Source: CF-46 sp042408445 (GTDB taxonomy: Bacteria > Chloroflexota > Limnocylindria > Limnocylindrales > CSP1-4). From it: 53,607 nt of DNA. The DNA lies in assembly GCA_042408445.1 (NCBI GenBank), contig JBHORC010000029.1:1-53607 (forward strand), written 5' to 3'. The notes below the pieces were generated by a model. That model was given only the letters and a program-made list of their open reading frames with translations, did no database searches and had not been told where the DNA came from. Position 1 is the stretch's first letter; each line of letters begins with the position of its first letter. The translations under genes and the position numbers were made by a program. Positions 26,163 to 35,441 of the stretch are shown piece after piece.

Positions 26163-26375
26163 TCAGCCCCGGAAGGGGTAGTCGCTGAGCTCCGGCAGGG
26201 TCATCGGGCGCGCGGCAGGACCGGTCAGGTTCGACCAGACAGCCTTGACGGCGCTGGCGACCCGGTTCTGCTGGCGGCTCGTGGACCGGGCGGACCGGGC
26301 GAGGCGCTCGGCGGTGGATTCGGCGAGCAGCTCATCGATGTGGGCCGAGACGACGATCGAGTTCATCGGAAACAC
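26163..26375 (-). CDS. Small protein of unknown function
   Basis: Not recognised. 70 residues: a helical, serine-, arginine- and alanine-rich centre and the C-terminal PMTLPELSDYPFRG. A strong ribosome site (AAGGAG, 9 nt before the GTG at 26375) supports it as a real gene; ATG 26366 is an alternative start. It lies 126 bp after the amidohydrolase gene on the same strand and ends at the shared hairpin. Confidence 0.65.
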   Translation of the reverse strand: MFPMNSIVVSAHIDELLAESTAERLARSARSTSRQQNRVASAVKAVWSNLTGPAARPMTLPELSDYPFRG

Positions 26376-26501
26376 GTCTGATCTCTCCTTTCCGATCCCG
26401 TGTTCGGGATCACGTCGAGATCATCACGTCTTGCCGAGCGCGGCCACACCGTCGCGGGTCGCCAATCCGACTACGTCATTCGTCCGTGGCCGGAACGACG
26501 C

Positions 26502-28151
26502 TCAGCCGGCCCCGTCCTCGAACACGACCTCGCCACCCACCGTCGTCAGGAGGACGCGCGCGTCAGCGATCGGACCGGCGTCCGTGGCGAACAGGTCGCG
26601 GTCGATCAGGGCCAGGTCAGCGAGCTTGCCGACCTCGATGGAACCGGTGTCCGCGTCGAGATGGTTCACGAACGCCGAACCCAGGGTGAAGGCCCGGATC
26701 GACTCCGCGAGGGTGAGGCGCTGCTCCGGCAGGAACGGGTCCGCCGCGTCGCGGGAGTCCGGGTAGACGCGGGTCACGGCGACCTCCATCTCCTCGAGCG
26801 GGTTCGGCGTCGAGACGCTCCAGTCGGATCCCATCGCGAGCCGCGCGCCGGCGGTCAGGAGCGACCGGAACGGATACTGCCAGCGCGTCCGCTCCGGTCC
26901 GAGGAACGGGATCGTCAGGACGTCCATCTGGCCCTCGTGGCAGGCCCAGAGCGGTTGCGCGTTGGCCGTGACGTCGAGCGCCGCGAAGCGCGGCACGTCG
27001 TCCGGGTGGATGACCTGGATGTGGGCGATGTGGGGCCGGGTATCCGAGTGGCCGTTCGCCCGCCGCGCCGCCTCGACCGCGTCGAGGCATTCGCGAACCG
27101 CGCGGTCGCCGATCGCATGGAAATGCGGCTGAAGACCGGCCGCGTCCAGGCGCGTCACCCAGCCCGGGAGGCGTTCGGGATCGATGAAGCTGATGCCGCG
27201 GTTCGCGCTCGGCGCGCCGTCCGTGCCCAGATATGGCTCGATCATCGCGCCCGTGAACGTCTCGAGGACGCCGTCCTGCATCAGCTTCACGCTGTTCGAC
27301 CGGACCCGACCGAATGATCCGGTCCGCGAGCGCTCGATCAGCTCGTCGACCTGGTCGTCACCCCGCTCGCGATCCCACCACATCGCGAGCTCAACGCGCG
27401 CCGTCAGCCAACCCACTTCGGAGGCGCGGCGATAGACGGTCTGATCGGCCGGCCGCACGATCGCGTCCTGCCAGCCGGTGATCCCCAGCGAGTGGAGGTA
27501 CGACTGGGCGAGGCGAAGACCGGCGAGCAGGACCTCCTCGCTGTCCTCGGGCATCAGCCGCCCGACGAGATCCGCCGCGCCTTCGTGGAGCGTCCCGGTC
27601 GGCGTCCCATCGGGGTCACGCTCGATGCGCCCATCCTCGGGGTCCGGGGTGTCTCGATCGACCCCCGCCAGCTCGAGCGCCTTGCTGTTCACCCAGGTCG
27701 AGTGACCGTCGCGGTTCGGGAAGAACGCCGGCCGATCCGAGACGATCGCGTCGAGATCCTCGCGTCGGGGCGTGCCGCGCTCGAAGTCCGCCATGTACCA
27801 GCCGCTGCCGATGATCCAGGCGTCGTCCCGGTGAGCCTCGACGTACGTCCGGATCGTTTCCAGCACTCCGTCGCGGCCGCGCGACTCGCGGAGGTCGCAC
27901 TGGAGCCGGTCGACGCCACCGAAGATCGGGTGGACGTGGGCGTCCTGGAAGCCCGGCACGAGGAGGCGACCCGCGACGTCGACCACCCGCGTCCGCGGGC
28001 GGATGAGCGGGCGAACGTCCTCGGCGGACCCGACGGCGGCAATCCGGTCGCCGCGGATCGCGACGGCCTCCGCGCGTGGCTGCGTGTCGGCGACGGTGTG
28101 GACGTGGCCGCCGGTGAAGACGAGGTCGGCGGCACCCTCGGAGATCGACAT
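26502..28151 (-). CDS. Amidohydrolase (YtcJ/amidohydrolase-3 type)
   Basis: 549 residues, metal-dependent TIM-barrel hydrolase. It has the beta-sandwich start ADLVFTGGHVHTV, the metal motif PGFQDAHVHPIFGG, PHFHAIGDRAVR, PHIAHIQVIHPDD and AMGSDWSVS with the catalytic Asp. The late GKLADLALIDRDLF strand closes the sandwich. Family members hydrolyse amide, formamide or cyclic substrates, and no substrate can be assigned. It is divergent from the MBL-fold gene with about 100 bp between them. Confidence 0.93.
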   Translation of the reverse strand: MSISEGAADLVFTGGHVHTVADTQPRAEAVAIRGDRIAAVGSAEDVRPLIRPRTRVVDVAGRLLVPGFQDAHVHPIFGGVDRLQCDLRESRGRDGVLETIRTYVEAHRDDAWIIGSGWYMADFERGTPRREDLDAIVSDRPAFFPNRDGHSTWVNSKALELAGVDRDTPDPEDGRIERDPDGTPTGTLHEGAADLVGRLMPEDSEEVLLAGLRLAQSYLHSLGITGWQDAIVRPADQTVYRRASEVGWLTARVELAMWWDRERGDDQVDELIERSRTGSFGRVRSNSVKLMQDGVLETFTGAMIEPYLGTDGAPSANRGISFIDPERLPGWVTRLDAAGLQPHFHAIGDRAVRECLDAVEAARRANGHSDTRPHIAHIQVIHPDDVPRFAALDVTANAQPLWACHEGQMDVLTIPFLGPERTRWQYPFRSLLTAGARLAMGSDWSVSTPNPLEEMEVAVTRVYPDSRDAADPFLPEQRLTLAESIRAFTLGSAFVNHLDADTGSIEVGKLADLALIDRDLFATDAGPIADARVLLTTVGGEVVFEDGAG

Positions 28152-28240
28152 GGCGGGCAGGATGGCAGCGCGGGCGCGGCCGGTCCGGCACGACCCGGTC
28201 CGCGGGACGCGCTCAGCGCGTGAGACGCCGGTCCCGCCCG

Positions 28241-28246
28241 TATCCT
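28241..28246 (+). promoter_or_regulatory. Leaderless-type -10 element (MBL gene)
   Basis: TATCCT ends 6 nt before the ATG at 28253. Confidence 0.55.
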
Positions 28247-28252
28247 CCGCGG

Positions 28253-28828
28253 ATGACCACCACCGTCGAGCTCATCCACCCGGGGTATGTCCGCGAGAGC
28301 GGCCACGTCGGCAGCAGCATCAGCCTGATCCGCGACGGCGACGCGATCATCGTCGCGGACCCGGGTCTCGTCGCGTCACAGGCCCGGATCCTCGATCCGC
28401 TCCGCGACCGCGGCATCGCGCCGGAGGCGGTGACCCACGTGTTCCTCAGCCACCACCACCCCGACCACACGATGAACGCCGGCCTCTTCCCGAACGCCGA
28501 GGTCGTCGACTTCTGGGCGCGGTACCAGGCCGACCTCTGGCTCGATCACGACGGCGACGGCTGGCAGATGACCGAGCACGCCCAGCTCTGGCTCACGCCG
28601 GGCCACACGGAGGAGGACGCGACCCTCGTCATCCGCGCCGATGACGCCACCTACGCGCTGACGCATCTCTGGTGGCGGGCCGACCGGACGCCCGAGATCG
28701 ACCCGTTCGCACCGGATCAGGGCATCCTCGAGACGCAGCGGGCGCGCGTGCTCGCGGTTGCGGACATCGTGATCCCCGGTCACGGCGAGGCGTTCCGGGT
28801 CGCGCGGGAGGCCGGCGACCGAGCCTAG
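28253..28828 (+). CDS. MBL-fold metallohydrolase
   Basis: 191 residues of a single metallo-beta-lactamase fold. The zinc motif H-x-H-x-D-H is at 67-72 (SHHHPDHT); later ligands are in TPGHTEED and the final IPGHGEAF. It resembles the MBLAC1 and hydroxyacylglutathione-hydrolase-like group. The substrate is unknown. The start is set by the -10 element directly upstream. Confidence 0.9.
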   Translation: MTTTVELIHPGYVRESGHVGSSISLIRDGDAIIVADPGLVASQARILDPLRDRGIAPEAVTHVFLSHHHPDHTMNAGLFPNAEVVDFWARYQADLWLDHDGDGWQMTEHAQLWLTPGHTEEDATLVIRADDATYALTHLWWRADRTPEIDPFAPDQGILETQRARVLAVADIVIPGHGEAFRVAREAGDRA

Positions 28829-28852
28829 GCCGGGTTTCGGGTCCGCGAGGTC

Positions 28853-29611
28853 TCAGCCGGCCCCGCGCGTCGCGAGGATGTTCAGCCGGACGTAGTCGAT
28901 CACGGGTTCGGGCAGCCGGTCGACGACCTGGCGAACGAAGGCGTCGTGCTCGTCCGCGGGGAGCCGCGCGAGGTGGTTGCCCAGCACGACCGTCCGCAGG
29001 AACGTCGCGAAGGGCTCGCCGGGCTCGAAACGTGTCGGCTCCTCGTTGAGCCACGTCTCGACGTCCGTGAACCCCGCCGCCTGGAGGCGGTCCGCCGTCG
29101 TTTCCGGCGTCGCGAAATGGACGCCGCCGAGCCACCCGTCACCGATCGTCGCCAGAACGGCCTGGATCGACGCGATGTTGCCGGCACCTCCGCACTGGGC
29201 GACGAGTCGGCCGCCGGGCCGGAGGACCGCGGCGAGATTCCGGAACAGGGCATCGTGGTTGGCGATCCAGTGGAACGTCGCAGTCGAGAGGATCGCGTCC
29301 GCGGCGCGACCACCAGGGAGCTCGAACGGCGCACCGAGGTCGGCCACGAGATACTCGACGCGGTCGCCGAACCGCTCCAGTCGCCGGCGCGCCTCGTCGA
29401 TCATCGAGGCGGAGCCGTCCACGGCGATGACGCGGCCACGCGGCAGGCGCTCGGCAAGCTGCTCCGTGACGCGGCCGGAGCCGCAACCCGCGTCCACGAC
29501 GAGCTCGTCGCCCGCGAGCGGCAACCGATCCAGGACGACCGCACCCCAGCGGGTCTGCGGCGCGCTGATCCGGTCGTACGTGGAGGCGTCCCAGTCGCGG
29601 GTCGAGCTCAT
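28853..29611 (-). CDS. SAM-dependent methyltransferase (trans-aconitate methyltransferase-like)
   Basis: 252 residues, class I methyltransferase. The SAM motif is LVVDAGCGSGRVTEQLAERL, then VDGSASMIDEARRR, YLVADLGAPFELP and TFHWIANHDALFRNLAAVLRPGGRL. The C-terminal part with FEPGEPFATFLRTVVL is typical of the Tam-like group. Its substrate is probably a small carboxylic acid, but this is inference. It converges on the MBL gene. Confidence 0.88.
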   Translation of the reverse strand: MSSTRDWDASTYDRISAPQTRWGAVVLDRLPLAGDELVVDAGCGSGRVTEQLAERLPRGRVIAVDGSASMIDEARRRLERFGDRVEYLVADLGAPFELPGGRAADAILSTATFHWIANHDALFRNLAAVLRPGGRLVAQCGGAGNIASIQAVLATIGDGWLGGVHFATPETTADRLQAAGFTDVETWLNEEPTRFEPGEPFATFLRTVVLGNHLARLPADEHDAFVRQVVDRLPEPVIDYVRLNILATRGAG

Positions 29612-29683
29612 CGCGGTGTCCGGCGGCCCGTCACGGCTGCCGCGGAACGCCGGCGCGATTCGGCGCGGCTCGCGGCTGACACA

Positions 29684-29713
29684 GAACGACCCCGCCGCCG
29701 GGCGGGGTCGTTC
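29684..29713. terminator. Hairpin terminator downstream of the RDD gene
   Basis: A perfect 13-bp stem (29684-29696 with 29701-29713) and 4-nt loop GCCG lie just beyond the RDD gene stop on the minus strand. Confidence 0.7.
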
Positions 29714-29732
29714 GTTGGGCGCGAGAAACGGA

Positions 29733-30395
29733 TCAAGCGACCGAGCGGGCCGCCTTGACGACGACGGTGCCGGCGTACTGATCGTGCAGGCCCTGCTTCG
29801 TGGGGCTCTGGGCCGTGGTGACGAGCAGTGCGATGAACCACACGAACGCCGCGAGACCGATGAGGATCCCGAGGCCCGGCAGCGGGTTGAGTGCCTGGGC
29901 GATCCCGAACGGGGCGCCGAGGGCGAGCCAGCGCTTGATCGCCTGGTCGGTCGTCAGCGTCTTGCCGTCCGCTGCGTTGCCGACCTGCATCCCGAGGACC
30001 TTCTGGCCCGGGGAGCCGCGCATCGCAGTCCACGTGTAGATGAAGTAGGCACCGCTGATCGCGGCGAAGATCACGGCCTGGATCAGGCCGACGATCGGGT
30101 TGTAGCTGAGCAGGCCCGTGATCGTGGTCGCGTTCAGGTCGACCGAGAAGGCGTTCAGGCCGATTCCTGCCAGCACCGCGCCGACGATCAGGTTCACGAT
30201 GCCGAGGATGATCGCGTCGATGATGTAGGCGATCGACCGGTTCGGCACGTCGGCGTAGTACAGGCCAGCGGGACCGGCGACCGGTGCCGTCGACGTGAGC
30301 TGCGACGTCCACGACGGCAATCCGGATGCGGCGGCTGGGGCGCCGACCGGGGTCGGATCGGGGGGCGCTGAATCTGCGGGACCGGGCCCTGTCAT
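29733..30395 (-). CDS. RDD-family membrane protein
   Basis: 220 residues: a Pro/Ala-rich cytoplasmic leader (1-45), then an RDD domain with about four membrane segments. Typical marks are NRSIAYIIDAIIL (the R-x3-x-x-D arrangement of the first helix), GSPGQKVLGMQV and the C-terminal QGLHDQYAGTVVV. The transport substrate is unknown in most RDD proteins. The ATG at 30395 is preceded by GGAGGGAG. Confidence 0.9.
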   Translation of the reverse strand: MTGPGPADSAPPDPTPVGAPAAASGLPSWTSQLTSTAPVAGPAGLYYADVPNRSIAYIIDAIILGIVNLIVGAVLAGIGLNAFSVDLNATTITGLLSYNPIVGLIQAVIFAAISGAYFIYTWTAMRGSPGQKVLGMQVGNAADGKTLTTDQAIKRWLALGAPFGIAQALNPLPGLGILIGLAAFVWFIALLVTTAQSPTKQGLHDQYAGTVVVKAARSVA

Positions 30396-30564
30396 GAGGC
30401 TCCCTCCGTGCACGTATGGTCCGCGGCGCGTCCACGCCGGGTTCGGCTGGCCGATCACGGTGACGGCGGCCGACGGCCGCGATCGCGATCGGTTTCGAGG
30501 ATACACGTCCACGCCAGCCGTTCCCGCGTGAACGCACCGGAGATTTCGCCCCGTTTCGAGCGGG

Positions 30565-32154
30565 TCAGCCGCCGCCGATGACGGGTTCGGCGTCGGCCAC
30601 CGGGCGTCGCTCGGCCGTCCCGGCTCGGAGCCCGACGGCCGAGACGGCGGACCCCGCGATCATCAGGGCGGCGGACACGAGCGCTGCCAGGTGGAATGCG
30701 TCGACCGATGCCGCCTTCGCGGCCGCGAGCTCGTCTGCCGGCGTGCCTGCGACCGGTGGGTTCAACGGTGCGATCGCTGCGCGAACCGCCGGGTCGGACG
30801 GATCGAGCCCGGGCACCCGGGACGCAAGGCCGGTGTAGAAGGAGGCGGTGATCGCGACGAAGATCACCGCGCCGAGCAGCGGCTGCCCCACCCGTGACAG
30901 GGCGTTGTTGATCGCCGACCCGAGCCCCGAGTTGCGAGCCGGGATCGAGCCCATCAGGGTCGACGTGAGCGGGGCGACGACGAGCGCCATCCCGAGCCCG
31001 AAGGCGATCGACGACGGCAGGACGTCGACGAGCGTGTCGACCGGGGGAACCAGGGTGGACGGGCGGGCGAGATCGGCGACCCACGGCTGGGACGTCACGG
31101 GCAGTCGGGCGAGCCAGATCTGGCCGGCCGCGACGATCAGGGGCCCCGCCACGAGGAAGATCCGGGCACCGAACCGGGCCATGAGCGAGCCGACCCGGGC
31201 CGAGAGGACCGCGATGAGCACCCCGCTCGGAATCCCGACGATCGCCGCGCCCGTCGCGCTGTAGCCGAGCGTGCCCTGGTAGAGGAGCGCGGTGTACGTG
31301 AACGAGACGTACAGGGCCCCGTAGATCAGGAACGTCGCGAGGTTGATCGTCGCGAACTCGCGGTTCCGGAACAGCGACAGCGGAACGAGCACGTGCTGCC
31401 GCGTCGCCATGAGGATCGGGAAGAGCACGAGCGCCGCGGCCCCGATCGCGAGCGCGGCCCACGCTGCCGGATCGGACCACTGGGCCTGCTGGCCGCGGAT
31501 CGCGCCGTAGGCGAGCCCGCCCACGGCGATCGCCCCGACCAAGGAGCCGAGCCAGTCGAAGTGGCCCTCGGCGTCGGCGTCCCGGGACTCCTCGACGTGG
31601 CGGATCGACGCCCAGAGCGCGATCGCGACGAGCGGGACGTTGATGAGGAACGCGACTCGCCAGGTCAGGTTGTCGACGAGGAGACCGCCGAGGATCGGGC
31701 CGAGCAGGGTCAGCGCCGAAGTCGCAGAGGCCCAGAGTCCGAACGCCCGGGCGCGGACGGGACCCTCGAATGCCGAGGTGATGATCGCGAGGGAGCCCGG
31801 GACGAGCAGCGCGCCGGCCGCTCCCTGGAGGATCCGGGCGACGATCAGGAACTCGATCGATGGCGCGATCCCGCAGAGCGCCGAGATGATCCCGAAGCTT
31901 GCCAGGCCGATCGCGAAGATCCGTCGACGGCCGAACCGGTCGGCGAGGGCGCCGGCAATGATCAGCAGCGCGGCGAGGACGGCCAGGTAGCCGCTCGCGA
32001 TGTAGGCCTGCCCCTCGAGGACGCCGAGCGAGGTGAGTCGGGGAAGCTCCTCGCCGATCCGCTTGAGCGCGAGGTTCACGACGGTGCTGTCGAGGAAGAC
32101 GATCCCGGACCCGAGGATCGCGGCGAGGAGGGTCCAGCGTTGGGCGCGGGTCAT
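30565..32154 (-). CDS. MFS drug/proton antiporter, 14-helix (DHA2, EmrB/QacA-like)
   Basis: 529 residues with about fourteen hydrophobic helices. TM1 carries the DHA2 mark IVFLDSTVVNLALKRIGEEL. The loop LADRFGRRRIF gives motif A, and motif C sits in GPILGGLLVDNLTWRVAFLINVP. The ATG at 32154 was chosen because the family always begins just before the LDSTVVN helix; the frame upstream is not membrane-like. It is divergent from the S51 gene with 41 bp between the starts. The drug range is unknown. Confidence 0.94.
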   Translation of the reverse strand: MTRAQRWTLLAAILGSGIVFLDSTVVNLALKRIGEELPRLTSLGVLEGQAYIASGYLAVLAALLIIAGALADRFGRRRIFAIGLASFGIISALCGIAPSIEFLIVARILQGAAGALLVPGSLAIITSAFEGPVRARAFGLWASATSALTLLGPILGGLLVDNLTWRVAFLINVPLVAIALWASIRHVEESRDADAEGHFDWLGSLVGAIAVGGLAYGAIRGQQAQWSDPAAWAALAIGAAALVLFPILMATRQHVLVPLSLFRNREFATINLATFLIYGALYVSFTYTALLYQGTLGYSATGAAIVGIPSGVLIAVLSARVGSLMARFGARIFLVAGPLIVAAGQIWLARLPVTSQPWVADLARPSTLVPPVDTLVDVLPSSIAFGLGMALVVAPLTSTLMGSIPARNSGLGSAINNALSRVGQPLLGAVIFVAITASFYTGLASRVPGLDPSDPAVRAAIAPLNPPVAGTPADELAAAKAASVDAFHLAALVSAALMIAGSAVSAVGLRAGTAERRPVADAEPVIGGG

Positions 32155-32182
32155 GTGGCGGGCAGTGTCGCACAGCCGCGGA

Positions 32183-32188
32183 TATGCT
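32183..32188 (+). promoter_or_regulatory. Leaderless-type -10 element (S51 peptidase gene)
   Basis: TATGCT ends 7 nt before the ATG at 32196. An upstream in-frame ATG at 32184 lies inside this element and so is unlikely to be used. Confidence 0.5.
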
Positions 32189-32195
32189 CTCGCGC

Positions 32196-32909
32196 ATGCC
32201 GGGACCCGGTCCGATCGCGCTCGTCGGTTCGGGCGAATTCCTGCCGTCGATGGCCGAGATCGATTCGGCGCTGCTCGCCGCGAGCGGCCGCGCTCGACCG
32301 CGCGTCGCGATCCTGCCGACCGCGTCGTGGCCCGACGGCGAGGACGTCTTCCGCCACTGGGCCGAGATGGGGACGGATCACTTCGCGTCGCTCGGCGCGG
32401 AGGTCGAACGCGTCCTGGTCCGGGACCGCTTCGACGCCGACGACGATGCCCACGCACAAGCGGTCGGCGAGGCCGATCTGATCTACCTCTCTGGCGGCAA
32501 GCCCGGTCATCTGACCGAGACGCTGCTGGGATCGCGGGTGGGCGCTGCGCTCGTGGCTGCCCATGGGCGCGGGGCGGCGGTCGTCGGCTGTTCGGCGGGC
32601 GCCATGACGCTGGCGGCCCGACATTTCGACTTCCGGATGCGCCGGATGCCGTGGCCGCTGCGCTGGCGGGACAGCCTCGACGTCGTGCCCGGCGCGACCG
32701 TGATCCCGCATTACGACGCCTTCCCGGAGCCCGTGTCGGCGATGTTCGTCCTGCAGGCCCCGCGCGACCTGACGACGCTGGGCATCGACGAGAACACCGC
32801 GCTCGTGGGGCGGGACGGATCGTGGAAGGTCGAGGGACCCGGCCGCGTGACGGTGTGGCACGGGCGCCACCGGGAGCGGTTCCGGCGCGGAGACGTGTTC
32901 CGGCTGTAG
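32196..32909 (+). CDS. Peptidase S51 / cyanophycinase-type hydrolase
   Basis: 237 residues of the class I glutamine-amidotransferase-like fold. It has the nucleophile elbow VGCSAGAM with Ser133, preceded by YLSGGKPGHL. The catalytic His is probably in IPHYD. Members cleave dipeptides starting with Asp (peptidase E) or the storage polymer cyanophycin. No cyanophycin synthetase gene is nearby, so a dipeptidase-like role is equally possible. Confidence 0.85.
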   Translation: MPGPGPIALVGSGEFLPSMAEIDSALLAASGRARPRVAILPTASWPDGEDVFRHWAEMGTDHFASLGAEVERVLVRDRFDADDDAHAQAVGEADLIYLSGGKPGHLTETLLGSRVGAALVAAHGRGAAVVGCSAGAMTLAARHFDFRMRRMPWPLRWRDSLDVVPGATVIPHYDAFPEPVSAMFVLQAPRDLTTLGIDENTALVGRDGSWKVEGPGRVTVWHGRHRERFRRGDVFRL

Positions 32910-33341
32910 GTGGGTGGGCATGCGGCGCGCCAGCCCGCGGCATCGGCGCGTCGCCTCGCCGGGCCGCCATCCGGCCACGCGGCCCCTCCGGCCTGGTCCG
33001 TCACACGGAGCAAGTGACCGCCGGACCGCCGAGGCTTCGGCTGAATCTCCCCGGATCGCGCCTCAGCCGTCGTTTGCTCCACCGCACGGACCAAACGACC
33101 GACGATGGGGCGAGCGAGCGCCCGAATCCCGCGCCCCCGCCCGCTCAGCGGTCACTTGCTCCGCCTCGCGGACCACAGGCTGGCCGGCGACCACCGGGCG
33201 GCGACGAGCGCCTGCTGCCGCGGCACCCACGAGAATCGCGAACGCCCCGGCCGATGGCCGGGGCGCTCGATGCGATGAGGAGGAGCGGGAGCGTGGGTCT
33301 GGGCCACCACGCTCAACCGCAGGTTCGATGAAGGTCGAGCG
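32910..33341. other. Gene-free region with palindromic repeats
   Basis: No convincing gene. It holds three related copies of a palindromic element (core TTGcTCCG-n5-CGGAcCA; 32994-33021, 33069-33097, 33147-33175), spaced 75-78 bp apart with the first copy inverted. The outer two form a perfect 16-bp inverted repeat (33006-33021 and 33148-33163). The middle copy contains GGACCAAACG (33088-33097), which recurs at 42606-42615. Confidence 0.7.
33243..33265 (-). terminator. Hairpin terminator after the zinc-ribbon gene
   Basis: Arms CGCCCCGGCC and GGCCGGGGCG form a perfect 10-bp stem with loop GAT. It sits about 75 nt past the stop of the minus-strand gene. Confidence 0.5.
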
Positions 33342-33680
33342 TCAGTCGGGCTTGACCTGGCGGAAGCAGTCGGAGCAGTAGACCGGACGGTCCATGCGTG
33401 GCTTGAACGGGACCTGGGCCTGGTTGCCGCAGGATGAGCAGATGACCGCGAAATACTCCCGGGCGATCCGGTCGTCGCCGCGCTCGTAGCCGCGCGGTCC
33501 ACCGATCTCCCGAACGTCGTACCCGGCCTCCCGACTGGCCCGGCGGCTCGCGCGGCAGCTGGCGCAGCGCTTGGGGTCCGACGCGAACCCCTTCTGTGCG
33601 TAGTACTCCTGGTCCGCGGCCGAGTGGATGAACTCCACCCCGCAGTCGACGCAGTTCAGCGATCGATCGACGTAGGTCAC
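33342..33680 (-). CDS. Zinc-ribbon protein
   Basis: 112 residues with four CxxC pairs: Cys10/13, Cys39/42, Cys81/84 and Cys102/105, enough for two zinc sites. The N-terminal block VDRSLNCVDCGVEFIHSA and YYAQKGFASDPKRCASCR match a widespread bacterial zinc-ribbon family. The C-terminal block CSSCGNQAQVPFKP with VYCSDCF is a second ribbon. It likely binds nucleic acid or a protein; function is unknown. GTG 33680 follows GAGGAAGG. Confidence 0.88.
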   Translation of the reverse strand: MTYVDRSLNCVDCGVEFIHSAADQEYYAQKGFASDPKRCASCRASRRASREAGYDVREIGGPRGYERGDDRIAREYFAVICSSCGNQAQVPFKPRMDRPVYCSDCFRQVKPD

Positions 33681-34259
33681 AAAACCTTCCTCTCCTCTGC
33701 GCGCTCCTCCGGGAGCCTCGACGAGGGCGTCCATGACGGCGGAAGGGTCGATGCGGAGGTCGGGTCGGGCCGGCGCCGCTGAGATCCAGGTGCCGATTTG
33801 GAGTCCCTGTGTCGGGCGCTCGGGTGATGACTGGGCGACCATACACCGACCTTTCGAAACGGGCGTTGCACTTCTCGGAACGCTCGTCCGCCGCACGAAT
33901 CCGGCGTTTCGGGGCCGCTCTCGCGAGCGTGCGACGCGACCACGACCCATGTCACAGCCACGTCCGGCAGGACCAAAGGGTCCTCCCCCGTGACAATCGA
34001 CCTGTCACAATGACCGGCGAATCTCGGGGTGGCGAGCGAGGGCCAGGGGGCGCCTCGCTCGCACCAGACCTCGGCTGTGCGAGGGAGGCACGACACGGGT
34101 TCGCGGGAACCTGCGTCCTCTCGCGAGGCAGCCGGGAGCTGGTGAAGCGCCTCGATCGGTCGGGCTGCCGGCCGGTTCGCCAGCCGGGCGGGTCCGTCAC
34201 CCGGCAACGTCGAGCCGGCTCCGGTCATCCGGTTCGCGACAGGAGGGCCGCCCCACTCG
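33681..34259. other. Gene-free stretch between zinc-ribbon and SbcD-like genes
   Basis: No coding region is believable: open frames here have no domain-like sequence. Two small structures stand out, a hairpin AGGACC-AAAG-GGTCCT (33969-33984) and a dyad GTGACA/TGTCAC (33990-33995, 34003-34008), with another TGTCACA at 33950-33956. They could be operator or leader elements, but nothing ties them to a regulator. Confidence 0.5.
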
Positions 34260-35441
34260 ATGCTCCGACTTCTGCACACCGCCGACGTCCATCTCGGCGC
34301 GCGCCACGCCGATCTCGGTGAGCAGGCCGCGGCCCAGCGCGAGCGCCAGTTCGCCGCGTTCCGCGCCTCGGTCGAGGTCGCGATGGACGAAAAGATCGAC
34401 ATCGTCCTGATCGCGGGCGACCTGTTCGACTCGAACACCCAGCCGAAGCGGTCAGTCGACCGCGTGGCCGCCGAGCTGAACCGGCTCGTTGCCGCGCGGA
34501 TCCGGACGGTGATCATCCCCGGGACGCACGACGTCTACGATCGCTCGTCGATCTACCGCGTCCACGACCTCAAGGCGCTCGCAGGCTCGGCGCCGGGCGA
34601 CGACCTGGTGACCGTGCTGACGCCGGAGCAGCCCAGCATCCACATCCCGATGTGCGACGTGGTGGTCCACGGTCCCGTCTTCGCGACGAAGCGGGCGCCG
34701 TACAGCCCGCTCCGGGACCTGCATGTCGACCGGGCCGCACGGCCGGTTGTCACCTGGCATGTCGGGATGGTCCATGGCTCCATCGCGATCCCGGACCGGA
34801 CGGATCGGGACGAGGTCGTCGTGACCCGTGAGGAGATCGAGGCGACCGGCCTCGACTACCTCGCCCTGGGCCACTGGCACTCCGTGCAGCAGGGCCGGGC
34901 GGGGGCGACGACCTGGGCGTACTCCGGCGCACCGGAGCCCGTGGCCGTGACCCAGGACGGGGCGGGCAAGGTGCTCCTGGTGGACCTCGTCGAGACGAAC
35001 GGCAAACGCACGGTCTCGGTGGAGGAGCGCGTCGTCGGCCGCACCCGCTTCACCAAGCTGGACATCGACGCCGCGACGATCCCGGACCAGCCGTCGCTCG
35101 TCGCCCGGGTCACCTCCCTCGCCGATCCCGATCTCGTGCTGGACGTCCGTCTCACCGGCGTCCGTCCGGACGAGCTGGACGTCGACGCGGACGAGGTCGA
35201 GGCCCAGCTGAAGACGAGGTTCCTGCGGCTCCGGGTCCGGGATGCGTCCGTGCCGGCGCTGACCGAGGGCGTCCTGCCCTCGCCGGACACGATCCCCGGT
35301 GCCTTCATCCGGAATGTCGAAGCGCGAATCGCGGAGCTGGAGGCCGGCGGCGACGCGGACGGCGCGGCCGAAGCGGCCGAGCTCCGGGACGTCCTTCGGC
35401 TCGGCCGCCTGCTGCTCGCCGGTCACGAGGTGACGCTGTGA
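34260..35441 (+). CDS. SbcD/Mre11-like DNA repair nuclease
   Basis: 393 residues. Calcineurin-type phosphoesterase with the metal motifs HTADVHLG, AGDLFDSN, PGTHD (Thr in place of the usual Asn of GNHD), WHVGMVHG and GHWHS. The C-terminal 150 residues form the capping region. With the next gene it makes an SbcCD-like nuclease-ATPase that processes DNA ends and hairpins. It belongs to the YhaO-like short branch. The genes overlap by 4 bp (GTGA). Confidence 0.9.
   Translation: MLRLLHTADVHLGARHADLGEQAAAQRERQFAAFRASVEVAMDEKIDIVLIAGDLFDSNTQPKRSVDRVAAELNRLVAARIRTVIIPGTHDVYDRSSIYRVHDLKALAGSAPGDDLVTVLTPEQPSIHIPMCDVVVHGPVFATKRAPYSPLRDLHVDRAARPVVTWHVGMVHGSIAIPDRTDRDEVVVTREEIEATGLDYLALGHWHSVQQGRAGATTWAYSGAPEPVAVTQDGAGKVLLVDLVETNGKRTVSVEERVVGRTRFTKLDIDAATIPDQPSLVARVTSLADPDLVLDVRLTGVRPDELDVDADEVEAQLKTRFLRLRVRDASVPALTEGVLPSPDTIPGAFIRNVEARIAELEAGGDADGAAEAAELRDVLRLGRLLLAGHEVTL

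Noticed and set aside
32910..33341. A CRISPR-like array from the evenly spaced repeats
   Set aside because: Only three diverged copies, one inverted, no unique spacers of constant size and no cas genes.
33681..34259. Possible small genes on either strand
   Set aside because: Frames overlap each other, lack ribosome sites and show no protein-like composition.
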